Below, in pieces: positions 12,517 through 24,800 of a DNA stretch of 64,000 nt (the first letter of the stretch is position 1; the number at the start of each line of letters is the position of its first letter). The position numbers and the translations under genes are program-made. Source of the DNA: Nematostella vectensis (lineage: Eukaryota > Cnidaria > Anthozoa > Actiniaria > Edwardsiidae); NCBI RefSeq assembly GCF_932526225.1, contig NC_064035.1:11829296-11893295 (forward strand), written 5' to 3'. The notes beneath the pieces are model-generated. The model was not told where the DNA came from, made no database searches, and saw only the letters and a list, made by a program, of their open reading frames with translations.

Positions 12517-12721
12517 GTACCTCGCGTTTTAAGTTAATAACCCCATAACAGTAAATTATCGACATTTTACAGGACAGAGAGTAATTGAGCTACGAAGAGA
12601 AATGCTTTTTATCTCTACAAAAACAGGAGACTAGATTATCAAAATGATATAACTAGAAAGACTATAGGCAAGCTGAAAAAAAACTGCGTAGGCTTTGTAG
12701 ACAAGGTATAATTCAACACAA

Positions 12722-12865
12722 GGTTGAAAAGGTATGTTAAACGCCTCTGTGAAATAGAGTAGTTGCGCTGACGTTTCGAGCGTTAGCAGGTTAGCCCTTC
12801 CGCTCGAAACGTCAGCACAACTAATCCTTTCTCAGAGGCGTTTAACTACCTTTTTAACCTTGCGT
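12722..12865. repeat. Perfect-like hairpin (foldback) around GCTCGAAACGTCAGC
   Basis: Arms of about 60 bp: GGTTGAAAAGGTATGTTAAA to CTCGAAACGTCAGC and back. The inner part reads GCTGACGTTTCGAGC ... GCTCGAAACGTCAGC. It holds no coding sequence. It is probably a small foldback element or a retroelement end. Confidence 0.6.
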
Positions 12866-13025
12866 TGATTTATACCTAAATAATCAGCTATCCCCTTGTT
12901 GTAATGACCAAGTTTTTGAGAGGATAAATGCTAAAGAACTTTATTAGTTTAGATAATCATTTATTCATATCTTTGCCCAAAATTAAATTCTGTCTGTATT
13001 ATAGCCTGGAAATATATTATTTTTT

Positions 13026-13135
13026 GTTACTTAATACACCAAAAACTGGAATTCGACTCTGCCAAATTTCCGTCTTTAATAAGACTTCTTCAGGACTGAA
13101 ATTTGGCAGAGTCGAATTCCAGTTTTTAGTGTATT
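13026..13135. repeat. Dispersed hairpin element, copy 1
   Basis: Inverted repeat with arms built on AAAAACTGGAATTCGACTCT and GCCAAATTT. The loop carries CTGAAGAAGTCTTATTAAAG on the minus strand. Related copies occur at about 21656-21890, 37977-38070 and 49700-49800. The flank TGTATTGTATTAATTCTTCT recurs beside the other copies. Confidence 0.75.
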
Positions 13136-13467
13136 GTATTAATTCTTCTGGTTCACGAACACGACTATTTGGGCTTTTTTGTATTTATTCTTTTAAGTTA
13201 CTTAAATGTCTTATTAAAAGGTCGCAGAAGCAGAGGGCTCTATTGCCGAAACAGGTACTTAAAATTTCACTTTTTATGTTATTTTGTTTATGATGTTATA
13301 CTGTATATACTTTCACATTATAAAAATCTTTCATCAAATTGTTCTGCCTGGATCATGCAAAGATCATAACCCATTGAGCTTCGGGCAATTGTTGTCATTT
13401 TCTTAGTGCCTAAACATAAAAGACATCTACTACTTTCTCAACCGTGCGCAACCCTCTAAAGCTAACA

Positions 13468-14672
13468 TGTACAGGACCCGAAATGATCCCAGGACCCGAA
13501 ACAATCCCAGGACCCGAAATGATCCCAAAAGTACCCCAACTGATCCCGGGACCCGAAACGATCCCCATGAGTCCCCGAAATGAACCCCAAGGAATTGCAG
13601 TAATGGACAAACAAAAGGAATGTGGAAGGATTGGCTTTCAGTTTTAAAAACATATGAAACATTTTAGCGTCATTTTTGTCACTATCCAGAAATTTGAATT
13701 AACTAAAACCATAGTATTAAGATTTTTATATACGACTGCGCGGGAAATACAGCTTTCGACAGCTTAGTTGATTCAGCAATTGGGGTCAAATAAAAATTCC
13801 CGTGATGGTAATTTGAAGAACCAGGCGTGAATAAATAATTCATACAATAACAAGCCATAAACGAATGTCTCCAAAGATTAGACATGCATCTGCTTTCCCG
13901 TAGGACTCGTAGGAAAATGTTTGTTTGTGTTCGGTGAATGAAAGACCTATCATAAAGAGAGATAGAGAGAAATCATGCAGTGGTGTACGCACTACTACAT
14001 AAGTAAATTCAAAACTCACATATTGCTTTCAACAAAAGCCACATCTCTTAATATTTTGCAACGGTAGTAGAAGGGTTGTTCGAGTGCATTACTCAGTGTG
14101 CTTTTGTCATTCCATCTTCTTGGCCAAACCGGCGGTAGGTATTCGCTCGTGTGAACATGGATTTCGTGGTGAAAAACACGTTTGGTTGTCAAATGAATAT
14201 AAATTTTTAGGGGTGATGTTTACCGGAAACGAGATTTATAGTGTCAGAGTCATGTGTTGGAACTGCAAATGTTTCGAAGGTCAAAAGTTGTTCTGAGCAA
14301 GGCTGTGCTTTGGCTGTGCTATGTTTATGTTGTACTCCTTTCAGTAGCAATTAAAAGTTGTGTATTTGTTTTGGACTCTGTTTATGGGTTTACCGCCGGG
14401 GCAATGTAATAAATAGAAGTACTGTATTGGAATTTAAGTTTTTTTGAGTCATGTTATTTAGAAATAGATTCGCTGTCAACCCTTAATTATGCTTTAAGAA
14501 TTGGAAGTGCTTTCTTCTGCTTTCCCTTTGTCCATTACCGCAATTCCGTGGGGTTGATTTCGGGGACTCCTCGGTATCGTTTCGGGTCCCGGGATCAGTT
14601 GGGGTACTTTTGGGGATCATTTCGGGTCCTGGGATCGTTTCGGGTCCTGGGATCATTTCGGGTCCTGTACAA
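13468..14672. mobile_element. Foldback element with long inverted arms made of GGACCCGAAAT-type minisatellite
   Basis: Left arm 13468-13613 and right arm 14524-14672 are reverse complements (TGTACAGGACCCGAAATGAT ... GGGTCCTGTACA). Each arm holds four or more tandem units of about 18 bp of the form CCAGGACCCGAAAYRATC. The 0.9 kb centre shows no recognisable protein; the 70-codon ORF at 14084-14296 is unassigned. Confidence 0.7.
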
Positions 14673-15304
14673 ACATCCTTTGGAATTAGAAAGCAGTATA
14701 ATATATAGATTTAGGCACTGCCTAAAAGCGGAGCCATCGTATATCATACAAGTGAAATAAGGTGATAATGGGAAAAAGTGAATAAAGTCAAATAATTCCT
14801 GTAGACGCTAAATTTCTCACTATTTTCCTATAATGCCCGCCAAACAATAAATATCATATAAATATCCATGCCATAAGATTAGCAAAACAATAAACAAACA
14901 CTGCAGCTGATGAAAAATATTGATTTTATGTATCATAACATTACATGGCACTGAAATTTATACATTTATATTGATACGTTGCCCGGTACGAAAAAAACAG
15001 CAGGGCATGCCCGCTGAAAACGTACTCCCCGACCGAGTGCAACGCATCCGAGCTCCGAGGGCTACAGCCTGCGGCCGGCGCTGGCTCCGCTATTATTTGA
15101 GTTGCGGGAGTTTGGAAGTAAATTTAAGTTGCTGATGACTTAATAAAATAAAATATAATTAGCCGTTTACTACAACACTGGCAAAATATAAAAAAAACTT
15201 TCACAGATGGTCTCTTTACCATTTTAAAATAATTCGTATCCCTCCCACTATAAGGCTGATATCCCAAATCCCTGGCATGCTGGCTCCCTTTTGATTGTTT
15301 TCAG

Positions 15305-15615
15305 AGTGCAGTGATGTTGTTGGTCTTTCCTCGGGGCAAATCGAAGGCTCGAAATTGAACTCAAGTTCCACAAAATATCCCGTTAACCTTTTCGGATCAC
15401 ATCAAGGACGACTCTACAATGCGCACGCGTGGTGCGCAACAAAAGATGACGCCGAGCCATATTTGGAAATAGATATTGGCTTCGTTCGCATGATTAAGTC
15501 GATTGCGACACAGGGAAACCCTAAGGATGATCAGTTTGTAACGTCATATGCTCTGGAGTCATACGTTATCCCTGAGGTTTGGGTTACATACTTGGAGACA
15601 GGGGCACGTCGTATT
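15305..15615 (+). CDS. Discoidin (FA58C) domain 1, first exon
   Basis: Acceptor tgttttcag, then phase 1 E-C-S-D-V-V-G-L. The FA58C pattern is clear: [20 protein letters not shown] then [19 protein letters not shown]. It ends GARRI followed by gtgagt. It joins in phase 0 to FQGNSDGG of the next exon. Confidence 0.9.
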
Positions 15616-18600
15616 GTGAGTAATTTGAAACAAAACATTTAAGCGCATTACAGCTTACCGTTTTTCCGTGTCTTCATAAGATGATATCGGAGCGGGTCTC
15701 GTTTGCACGAAGGCCATTTACCATGACAACGACCAAAGCCTTTACTAAAACACGGTTGAACTGACAAAAATAGCACTGTTCAAAACATCAATTCATATGA
15801 CCATCTAAAAGGCAACGAAGCAGCGTTTTTTCACGCAGCTGCATGGAATAGGCACTGAAGTATGGCAGATGGGATGGGAGTTTAATAAACATCCATAGAA
15901 AATATTTTTTTTACCAAAAGTATTTTGCGCGGTTTCTTACTGAAAAATCATTTGTAATAGTAATCCAATAAACACAATTTCACATTTTTTGTGCAAGCCG
16001 TCATAAACAGAATTTGCTTTTTACATTCTATAGCATCAGTTCAGAGAAGTTTGTTAGCTAACTCCGCTCTCTCGAGATTTGGCTAAGCTTGTCGATTTCC
16101 GATCAGGTCTCATGAATACGGATAAACGGTAAACTGAAAACTGTTTTGGTGTGTTGGACCAAGGATATATTAAACAAGATAACATTTTGTGATCCTTTAA
16201 ACACAGGAGATGGAATACAAAACATTGTTACATTATATTCACTTTCAAAGGCGTAATGAATATTTAGTTTTACTCCGCAATCAAGAAAATCAACCCACCG
16301 AAGGTTTTCAAAATTCTAGTAGGGGGTGTTGAGAGTGAGGTGACATCGATGTGCACATTGTTTTATCCGGTTGCTTTTGCCTAAACACGTTTCGAAATAC
16401 CATTCTTAACGTATAAAAGTGTGTAATAGATATGGAAGAATTAGTAAAAGGGGTTCATTTTCAGAATTTTTGGTCGCATAGATTTCCCTACACGAGCTGT
16501 ATGAAGCCCCAATAATGTTTCGGCCCAAATGAACTCTCCTGTCTTGCTAGCCTAATAGCCGGCTCTCCGGAGATTCGGGACTCCCTTTCACAGAAATTCC
16601 GAATCTCCAGAGAGCCGGCAAGCAGGCTACTGTCTTGCCCCTTTCGGTCTATCTAGATTCCGTTATTACAGGGGGGCTCTTTAAGCCCCCCCCCCCCCCC
16701 TCCGGGAACATTGCTATAAGAGGCTACAACTTGGTGACTTTTCCTATCTATCTGCAGACGTTTTGATGGCATTGACATGTCAAAGAAGACGCTCCATGTT
16801 ACCATGGCAACCGTTTTTTCCCAAAAACTAAAAAGGAGTTATATTTTTATATTTTGGTCCTGTTTCCCAGATTTATATGCCTCTTTTGACTTTATAAGTT
16901 TTTTTAGGTGACAAGTTTCACAACAGCGCTAGAATTTTTTTTACCTCGGATATTTGGGGGGGAGGGGTGGATAAATTTTGCTCTCTCATTTCATTACTTG
17001 CTGGTGATTATTTTCTGAAAGTTTGATGGTCATAGCCTAAGCGGTTCATGAAATACGGGGGGCTAAAGGGCCTCAGTCACAGACAGCACAAAATAGCCCA
17101 GTCTGAAAGTAATTCTTTCGTCAGTTCCAGGGAAACAGTGATGGCGGGCAAAGCGTTAAAAACATTTTGAAGCACATCACCCCAGCTCGTAAGATACGTG
17201 TCCACCCAGTCACGTGGTACGGTCACGTGTGCCTCCGCGTTGAGTTATATGGCTGTGATGCAGGTACATTAAATTCATGTAAATTCATGTGTCATACATG
17301 CACCCGCTCTGCTACAGGACGTCTTTGTTATTTGTTTTACAGTAACAGCAGGATTACCCTGTTCAATGTGCCAGACATCTGGCTGTTTAATCCACCATCT
17401 TATCAACAACACGAGTCGTACACGGGAACGAAATACACAGGGTACCCGTCGCCAAGCTACGTTTGTGACCCCTGATGCCATTCACCCGCTTTACACATGT
17501 ATTCATACACCCACTTATCAACAGGACGTCTTTGTGATCGTGAGCCATTGCACCCGTTATACACATTGCAAAAGAAACAAGTTAAATACTATAATTTATT
17601 CCTTTTTCATTTTTCAGTATGATAATTTTTCAATTGTGAACACCTCCCCCCCATCCCCACTTTTCAACATGCTTCGCGGACCCTGGACCATACACAAATT
17701 ACAACATGACGTATTTGTGGCCTTTGAGTCTATACTCCCACTTTACAACAGGACGTCTTCGTGATCCATGGGTCCATACAAACACTTTACAGCAGGGTGT
17801 CTTCGTGAACCATGAGTCTATACAAACACTTTACAGCAGGATGTTTTCGTGACCCATGAGTCTATACAAACACTTTACAGCAGGATGTTTTCGTGACCCA
17901 TGAGTCTATACAAACACTTTACAGCAGGGTGTCTTCGTGAACCATGAGTCCATACAAACACTTTACAGCAGGATGTCTTCGTGGACCATGGGTCCATACA
18001 AACACTTTACAGCAGGATGTTTTCGTTACCAATGAGTCTATACAAACACTTTGCAGCAAGATGTCTTCGTGACCCATAAGTCTATACTCCCACTTTACAG
18101 CAGGATGTCTTCGTGACCCATAAGTCTATACACACACTTTACAACAGGACGTCTTCGTGACCCATGAGCTTATACAAACAGTTTACAGCAGGATGTCTTC
18201 GTGATCCATGAGTCTATACTCCCACTTTGCAGCAAGATGTCTTCGTGACCCATGAGTATACACACACACTTTACAACAGGACGTCTTCGTGACCCATGAG
18301 TCCATACAAACACTTCACAGCAGGATGTCTTCGTGATCAATGAGTCTATACAAACACTTTACAGCAGGACGTCTTCGTGACCCATGAGTCTATACAAACA
18401 CTTTACAACAGGACGTCTTCGTGACCCATGAGCCCATACAAACACTTTACAGCAGGATGTCTTCGTGATCCATGAGTCTATACAAACACTTTGCAGCAGG
18501 ATGTCTTCGTGACCCTTGAGTCTATACTCCCACTTTACAGCAGGATGTCTTCGTGACCCATAAGTCTATACACACACTTTACAGCAGGATGTATTCAGTG

Positions 18601-21474
18601 TATTTGTGACCCATGAGCCTATCCCACCTTACAGCAGGATGTTTTCGTGACCCTTGAGTCTATACACCTACTTTACAGCAGGATGTTTTCGTGACCCTCG
18701 GCTATACACACACTTTACAACAGGACGTCTTTTTGGCCCATGAGTCCACACTCTCACTTTACAGCATACAGCAGGACGTCTTCGTGACCCATGAGTCTAT
18801 ACAAACACTATACAGCAGGACGTCTTCGTGTTCCATGAGTCCATACAAACACTTCACAGTAGGATGTATTCGTGACCAATGAATCCCTACAAACACTTTA
18901 CAGCAGGACATCTTCGTGACCCATGAGTCTATACACACACTTTACAACAGGACGTCTTCGTGACCCATAAGTCCATACAAACACTTTACAGCAGGATGTC
19001 TTCGTGACCAATGAGTCCATACAAACACTTAACAGCAGGACGTCTTCGTGACCCATGAGTCTATACAAACACTTTACAACAGGACGTCTTCGTGACCCAT
19101 GAGTCCATACAAACACTTTACAGCAGGAAATCTTCGTGACCAATGAGTCCATACAAACACTTGACAGCAGGACGTCTTCGTGACCCATGAGTCTATACAA
19201 ACACTTTACAGCAGGAAATCTTCGTGACCCATGAGTCTATACACACACTTTACAACAGGACGTCTTCGTGACCCATGAGTCCATACAAACACTTTACAGC
19301 AGGATGTCTTCGTGACCCATGAGTCTATACAAACACTTTGCAGCAGGATGTCTTCGTGACCCATGAGTCTTTACTTCCACTTTACAGCAGGATGTCTTCG
19401 TGACCCATGAGTCCATATTCCCACTTTACAGCAGGATGTCTTTGTGACCCATGAGTCTATACTCCTACTTTACAACAGGACGTCTTCGTGACCCATGAGT
19501 CCATACAAACACTTTACAGCAGGATATCTTCGTGACCAATGAGTCCATACAAACACTTGACAGCAGGACGTCTTCGTGACCCATGAGTCTATACAAACAC
19601 TTTACAACAGGACGTCTTCGTGACCCATGAGTCCATACAAACACTTTACAACAGGACGTCTTCGTGACCCATGAGTCCATACAAACACTTTACAGCAGGA
19701 TGTCTTTGTGGTCCATGAGTACATACACACACTTTACAACAGGACGTCTTCGTGACCCATGAGTCCATACAAACACTTTACAGCAGGATGTCTTCGTGAC
19801 CCATGAGTCTATACAAACACTTTGCAGCAGGATGTCTTCGTGACCCATGAGTCTTTACTTCCACTTTACAGCAGGATGTCTTCGTGACCCATGAGTCCAT
19901 ATTCCCACTTTACAGCAGGATGTCTTTGTGACCCATGAGTCCATATTCCCACTTTACAGCAGGATGTCTTCGTGACCCATGAGTATATACACACACTTAA
20001 CAGCAGGATGCTTTCAGTGTATTTGTGACCCATGAGCCTATATCACATTACAGCAGGATGTTTTCGTGACTCTTGAGTCTTTTAAAGCAGGATGTTTTCG
20101 TGACCCTCGAGTCTATACACACACTTTACAGCAGAACGTCTTTTTGGCCCATGAGTCCACACTCTCACTTTACAGCAGGACGTCTTCGTGACCCATGAGT
20201 CTATACAAACACTTTACAGCAGGACATCTTTGTGACCCATGAGTCTATACACACACTTTACAACAGGGCGTCTTTGTGACCCATGAGTCCATACAAACAC
20301 TTTACAGCAGAATGTATTCGTGACCAGTAAGTCCACACAAACACTTTACACAGCAGGACGTCTTCGTGACCCATAAGCCTATACAAACATCTTTTAGCAG
20401 GACGTCGTGATCCACGAGTCTATACACACACTTTACAACAGGACGTCTTCGTGACCCATGAGTCCATACAAACACTTTACAGCAGGATGTCTTCGTGACC
20501 CATGAGTCCATACAAACACTTTACAGCAGGACGTCTTCGTGACCCATGAGTCTATACACACACTTTACAACAGGACGTCTTTGTGACCCATGAGTCCATG
20601 CAAACACTTTACAGCAGGATGTCTTTGTGGTCCATGAGTACATACACACACTTTACAGCAGGGTGTCTCTGTGGCCTATGAGTCTATGAATCCATCAGGA
20701 TTTTCCATCAGGGTTTTCCATGAAATAAAGTGTTCTATGTCGTTGTCTTTAAGGCTCCATATGTACTTGCTTAGTTCGGTCGAGTTTCTGTGTTTAGCGT
20801 GTCGGAATGAGGCGGTGTGGTTTCTATATCTTGTAATGGATTCGTTCTTGGTTAGTCCTACGTAGGTTTCGGAGGTGTTGTTGTCCTTTCTTGTTACAGT
20901 AGCTTGGTAGATAACAGATGATTGGAGGCAGTTTCCGTCAAGGGGGCACGTGTTCTTTTGTCTGCAGTTGCATGTTTTGTTATTGGCGGTGGCGAGGGTC
21001 AGGTAGGTTCGGTTGTTATTGATAACGCGATTATGCGTTTGTTGTGGCTGTCAATTATCTGCTTGGTGCTGCTCATGCAGCTTTAACTGATTTTGATTGT
21101 GTTCCGGTTGAAGATTTTTCTGAGTTTGTGGTCTTTAGGGAAGTGCTTGTCTATAAGTGAGAGGAATCTGAGGCCGATGTTGGTGCTTGTGTTCTTGCTA
21201 CAAGGGGGGTTGTACCAGATGATGTTGTTGCGCTGGCGGTTCTTGCGTTTGCTTGTGGTGTTTGGTTCGTAGTGCAGCGTGTAGTTATATCCACGTGCCG
21301 CCGCAGGAACAAAGCCTTGTTATGCAACAGCTGAACTATTCAATTTCATCATAACAGCCATTCAAATTTCGCGCCCTATTTTTATGTTAATTTTATACAT
21401 AGATAGTATATAAGTGATGGTAGTAATATATTCTTAATAAATCTCCTGATGAGTGGGCAACCACGAAACAGGCT

Positions 21475-21511
<37 letters not shown>

Positions 21512-21783
21512 ATGGTTGAAGGCTTTCATAGAAAGTGCTCAATACTGGAAAGTAGAGCGGTGTATAGTGTTGGTTTGAGAAAAATACAAACTACATAGGT
21601 TTCCCTACAGGCCTGTTTCGTGGTTGCCCACTCATCAGGGGATACGAAGATAAGAAGAAGTCTTATTAAAGACGAAAATTTGGCAGAGTCGATTTCCAGT
21701 TTTTGGTGTATTGTATTCATTGTTCTGGTACGATATATATATGTATATATATATATATACATATATATATCGTACCAGAACAA

Positions 21784-21821
<38 letters not shown>

Positions 21822-24800
21822 TATATCGTACCAGAACAATGAATACAATACACCAAAAACTTGAAAAAAAATTTTCGTCTTTAATAAGACTTCTTCATAT
21901 CTTCGTATCTTATAATACAATAATTACTAAATGCTCAATTTTAATAAAATCCAGGATGGTATTGGTCAAGAACTTTTAAGTTTTAACCTTTAAAAAGGTT
22001 AAAAGCCTCCTTAAATAAGAAATTTTTGAGCTGCATTTTAAAATTATTTTTACTATTGCTAATTTCAAGAGTGAGGATGTTCCATAGCTAAGGCGCTGAT
22101 AACTAAAACGAGAGGTCACCAAGAGTGACTAAAGACTTAATTCTGGGCGATTGGAGCTTAACCACACTGCTCGATCTCAGATTATACGCAGAATGTGGTT
22201 TTAATGTCACAAGTTCGCTAAAATATTGTGGTGCGTTAATAATGATACTTTAAACTTTACTCCATACTCAAAGGGAAGCCAGTGTACCTGCCTGAGGAGT
22301 GGTGTTATGTGGCTGTGTCTACTCTCACAGATGATAAGCTGCCTAAGGAGTGATGTTATGTGGCTGTGTCTACTCTCACAGATGATAAGCTGCCTAAGGA
22401 GTGATGTTATGTGGCTGTGTCTACTCTCACAGAGGATAAGTTGGGCAGCTGCATTTTGGACTCGTTGTACTTCAGTGAGTAGGCCAAACAATAAGCTATA
22501 ATAGTCTACCCGACTCGTGACGAATGCATGCACCAACGTCTCAGCAGCCTCGAAGGAGAAGTACTTGCGTATTCTTCTGATATTATGAAGGTGGAAAAAC
22601 GACGCACAACAGGTCAGATGTGTGTGGCAATTGAGAATGTCTTGTCAAACCAGGATCCCAGATTTCTAAACAGGCGTGGATTTCATTATCAAGTCGTCAC
22701 CTACGTTTATCCCAGAGATGTTAAAGCCGCATTGTCACCAGTTTACTTCCGGAGGTCCGACGGAAACCTCAACCGTTAAAAGACAAAATAATCTATTAGA
22801 ATCCGAGATATTTAACAGGCCATCCGCTCTAAATAATCAATCACATCCTCAAAGAAACTTCCACTGCTTTCAATATTTTGAAATATTTTTCGCGTTTTCC
22901 GTTAAAAATCATCGGATATTGTTAAATAATCCCTTACTGTTGGTAAACCCTTAGCAGTTGCTGTCGAGTCCCGATAATCATTAATTCCGTTTTCTTGTCA
23001 TTGAGGATAAGGGAGTTGTTATACGTGACCATAATCTGACGTCGGGGATGCAGTCCTGCATGGATTCCATAGCTTTCTCCTGGCTTGACGTATCAGAGGG
23101 ACTAAACGACAGATACAACTGGACACCATCGGAATAGAAGTACGCCATAGGTAGATGCTTATCAATGACCTCAAGCAGACTACTTACGTGAACAACAGTG
23201 GTCCGAGACAGGATAGCCTGTTGTACACCGGAGGATAGGTGAAACTTCCTTGAAACATTGCCTTCGATATAGACACGTTAAAGACCTGGACCTACTAAGA
23301 GCAGTTTCGTTCACACCGAGTCTATTCTGTAGGCGATGAATCAGTGTGGTGTGGTTATCAGTATCAAAGGCGGAACTGAAATCAAACAGCACCGGCAAGG
23401 TGGTCTGCTGGCTGTTCATGCTAAGAAGTCATGTCATTGCGACCTCTCAAGGAGAGCCGTCTCGGTGCTATGGTTTTTCCGATACGAGGACTGGAACACT
23501 GGGTAAAGGCCATGTCGATGCATCATATGGTCTTGTAGCTGAAGAGCCGCATTGGTTTCAGTCAGTTTAGAGACATAAGCCAAGTTGCTGACAGGGCGAA
23601 CATTGGCTTTGGTCACCAAAGCTCAAGGTCTGCCTTCTTTAGCAGGATGTTGACGAGGCCATCCTTCCACTCATCGGCAAAAGAACCCGACTTAAGAGAT
23701 AGATTGATCATAGACGTAATTACAGGAATTAATTTATCAAGACACTGGAAAACCAATATTGTCGGATTTTTTAGAACCTCGGTTATTGAGAGCCCGCACA
23801 TCATCAGTTGTCAGTTCTTTAAAACGACTGAAGGAGAAAGTAGAGTTCGTAGGATCTTCATGGCAATCAGATGGCTCTACGTCATTAACACCACTTCCCA
23901 TCGCCTCATGGATAAAAAAATTGCCAATATCAGTAGCAAAAGAATGTGCCGTCACAACCACTCGGTAACACGAAGCTTCTATGTTGGGTCAGAAGCGCAT
24001 TAGTACACCTGAACAGCTTGCCTTGGTCATAGCTGTTGTCAAGGATGAAGTCCGAGAGGTAACTAGTCCTAGCTTTATTTAGCATCATCGTGGCATAGTT
24101 CTTAGCCCTCTTAAAGGCAGCTAGATGTTCGACGCTCCCTGTTTTCCTCCATTTTCTTTCCGCACGTCTCCTTGCCCTGATGGCGGCACCTGTCTTCGCC
24201 GAACCATGGCAGTCTTGGTCTGTAAGTGATATGGTTTTGCTCTTCACTGGAGCATGACTATCAAGCAGTGTTGATAGAGTTTGATTGTACTTCTTCACTA
24301 TGCCATTGAGATCCGTCTTAGGGCTAGGGTGGAGTTCACTGCTTCGTAGATCATTTTTCAGCGTGACAATGTTTATAGATTTAATCTTGCAAAACTCTCC
24401 AATGAAGGTGCTGACAGTTAAAGGGATAGTTACCAGCCTGGCATCAAATTTCTCGAAATTTACAGTAAATTCGAGATACTCAAACGAGCTCTCCTCTCCA
24501 GATCGCACTTTCCTGACAGTGATGTTTTCGTTGTAGAGAATCCCAGTACCTCCCCCTTTCCTATCATCACGTGGGTGGTCGACAAGCCTGTAGCCAGATG
24601 GGACTATCTCACGCCTGGCTGCAACATCATTTGGCTGAAACCACCTTTCAACTAAAGCAACAAGATCAGGTTTCGTTGCATGAATAAATGCAAGGAGGTC
24701 CGCAGAGTTATATCTGGCAGAACGGGTGTTCAAGACAGGACGCGTTTTAAATGGTTTTCAGGAGCGCGGCGGATGTTCGGAATGTGGATCGAAGCCATCA

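Larger units (their letters stand above)
22150..24760 (-). mobile_element. Decayed CR1/L2-like LINE (endonuclease and reverse transcriptase)
   Basis: Reading leftward on the minus strand: apurinic endonuclease ([46 protein letters not shown]), then reverse transcriptase blocks in order ([61 protein letters not shown]), and the C-terminus ([37 protein letters not shown]). The catalytic box reads YSDG in place of YADD (23125-23136), and there are several frameshifts. 5' sequence may continue to about 25050. A MITE sits inside it at 22721-22935. It lies in the intron between discoidin domains 1 and 2, antisense to the host gene. Confidence 0.85.

Noticed and set aside
14697..15110. GCGGAGCC ... 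GGCTCCGC as termini of one transposon
   Set aside because: The short complementary words recur elsewhere (30750) without matching flanks, so the ends cannot be fixed.
17697..20690. CRISPR array
   Set aside because: Units are contiguous 44-mers without unique spacers, in a eukaryotic intron. This is a satellite.
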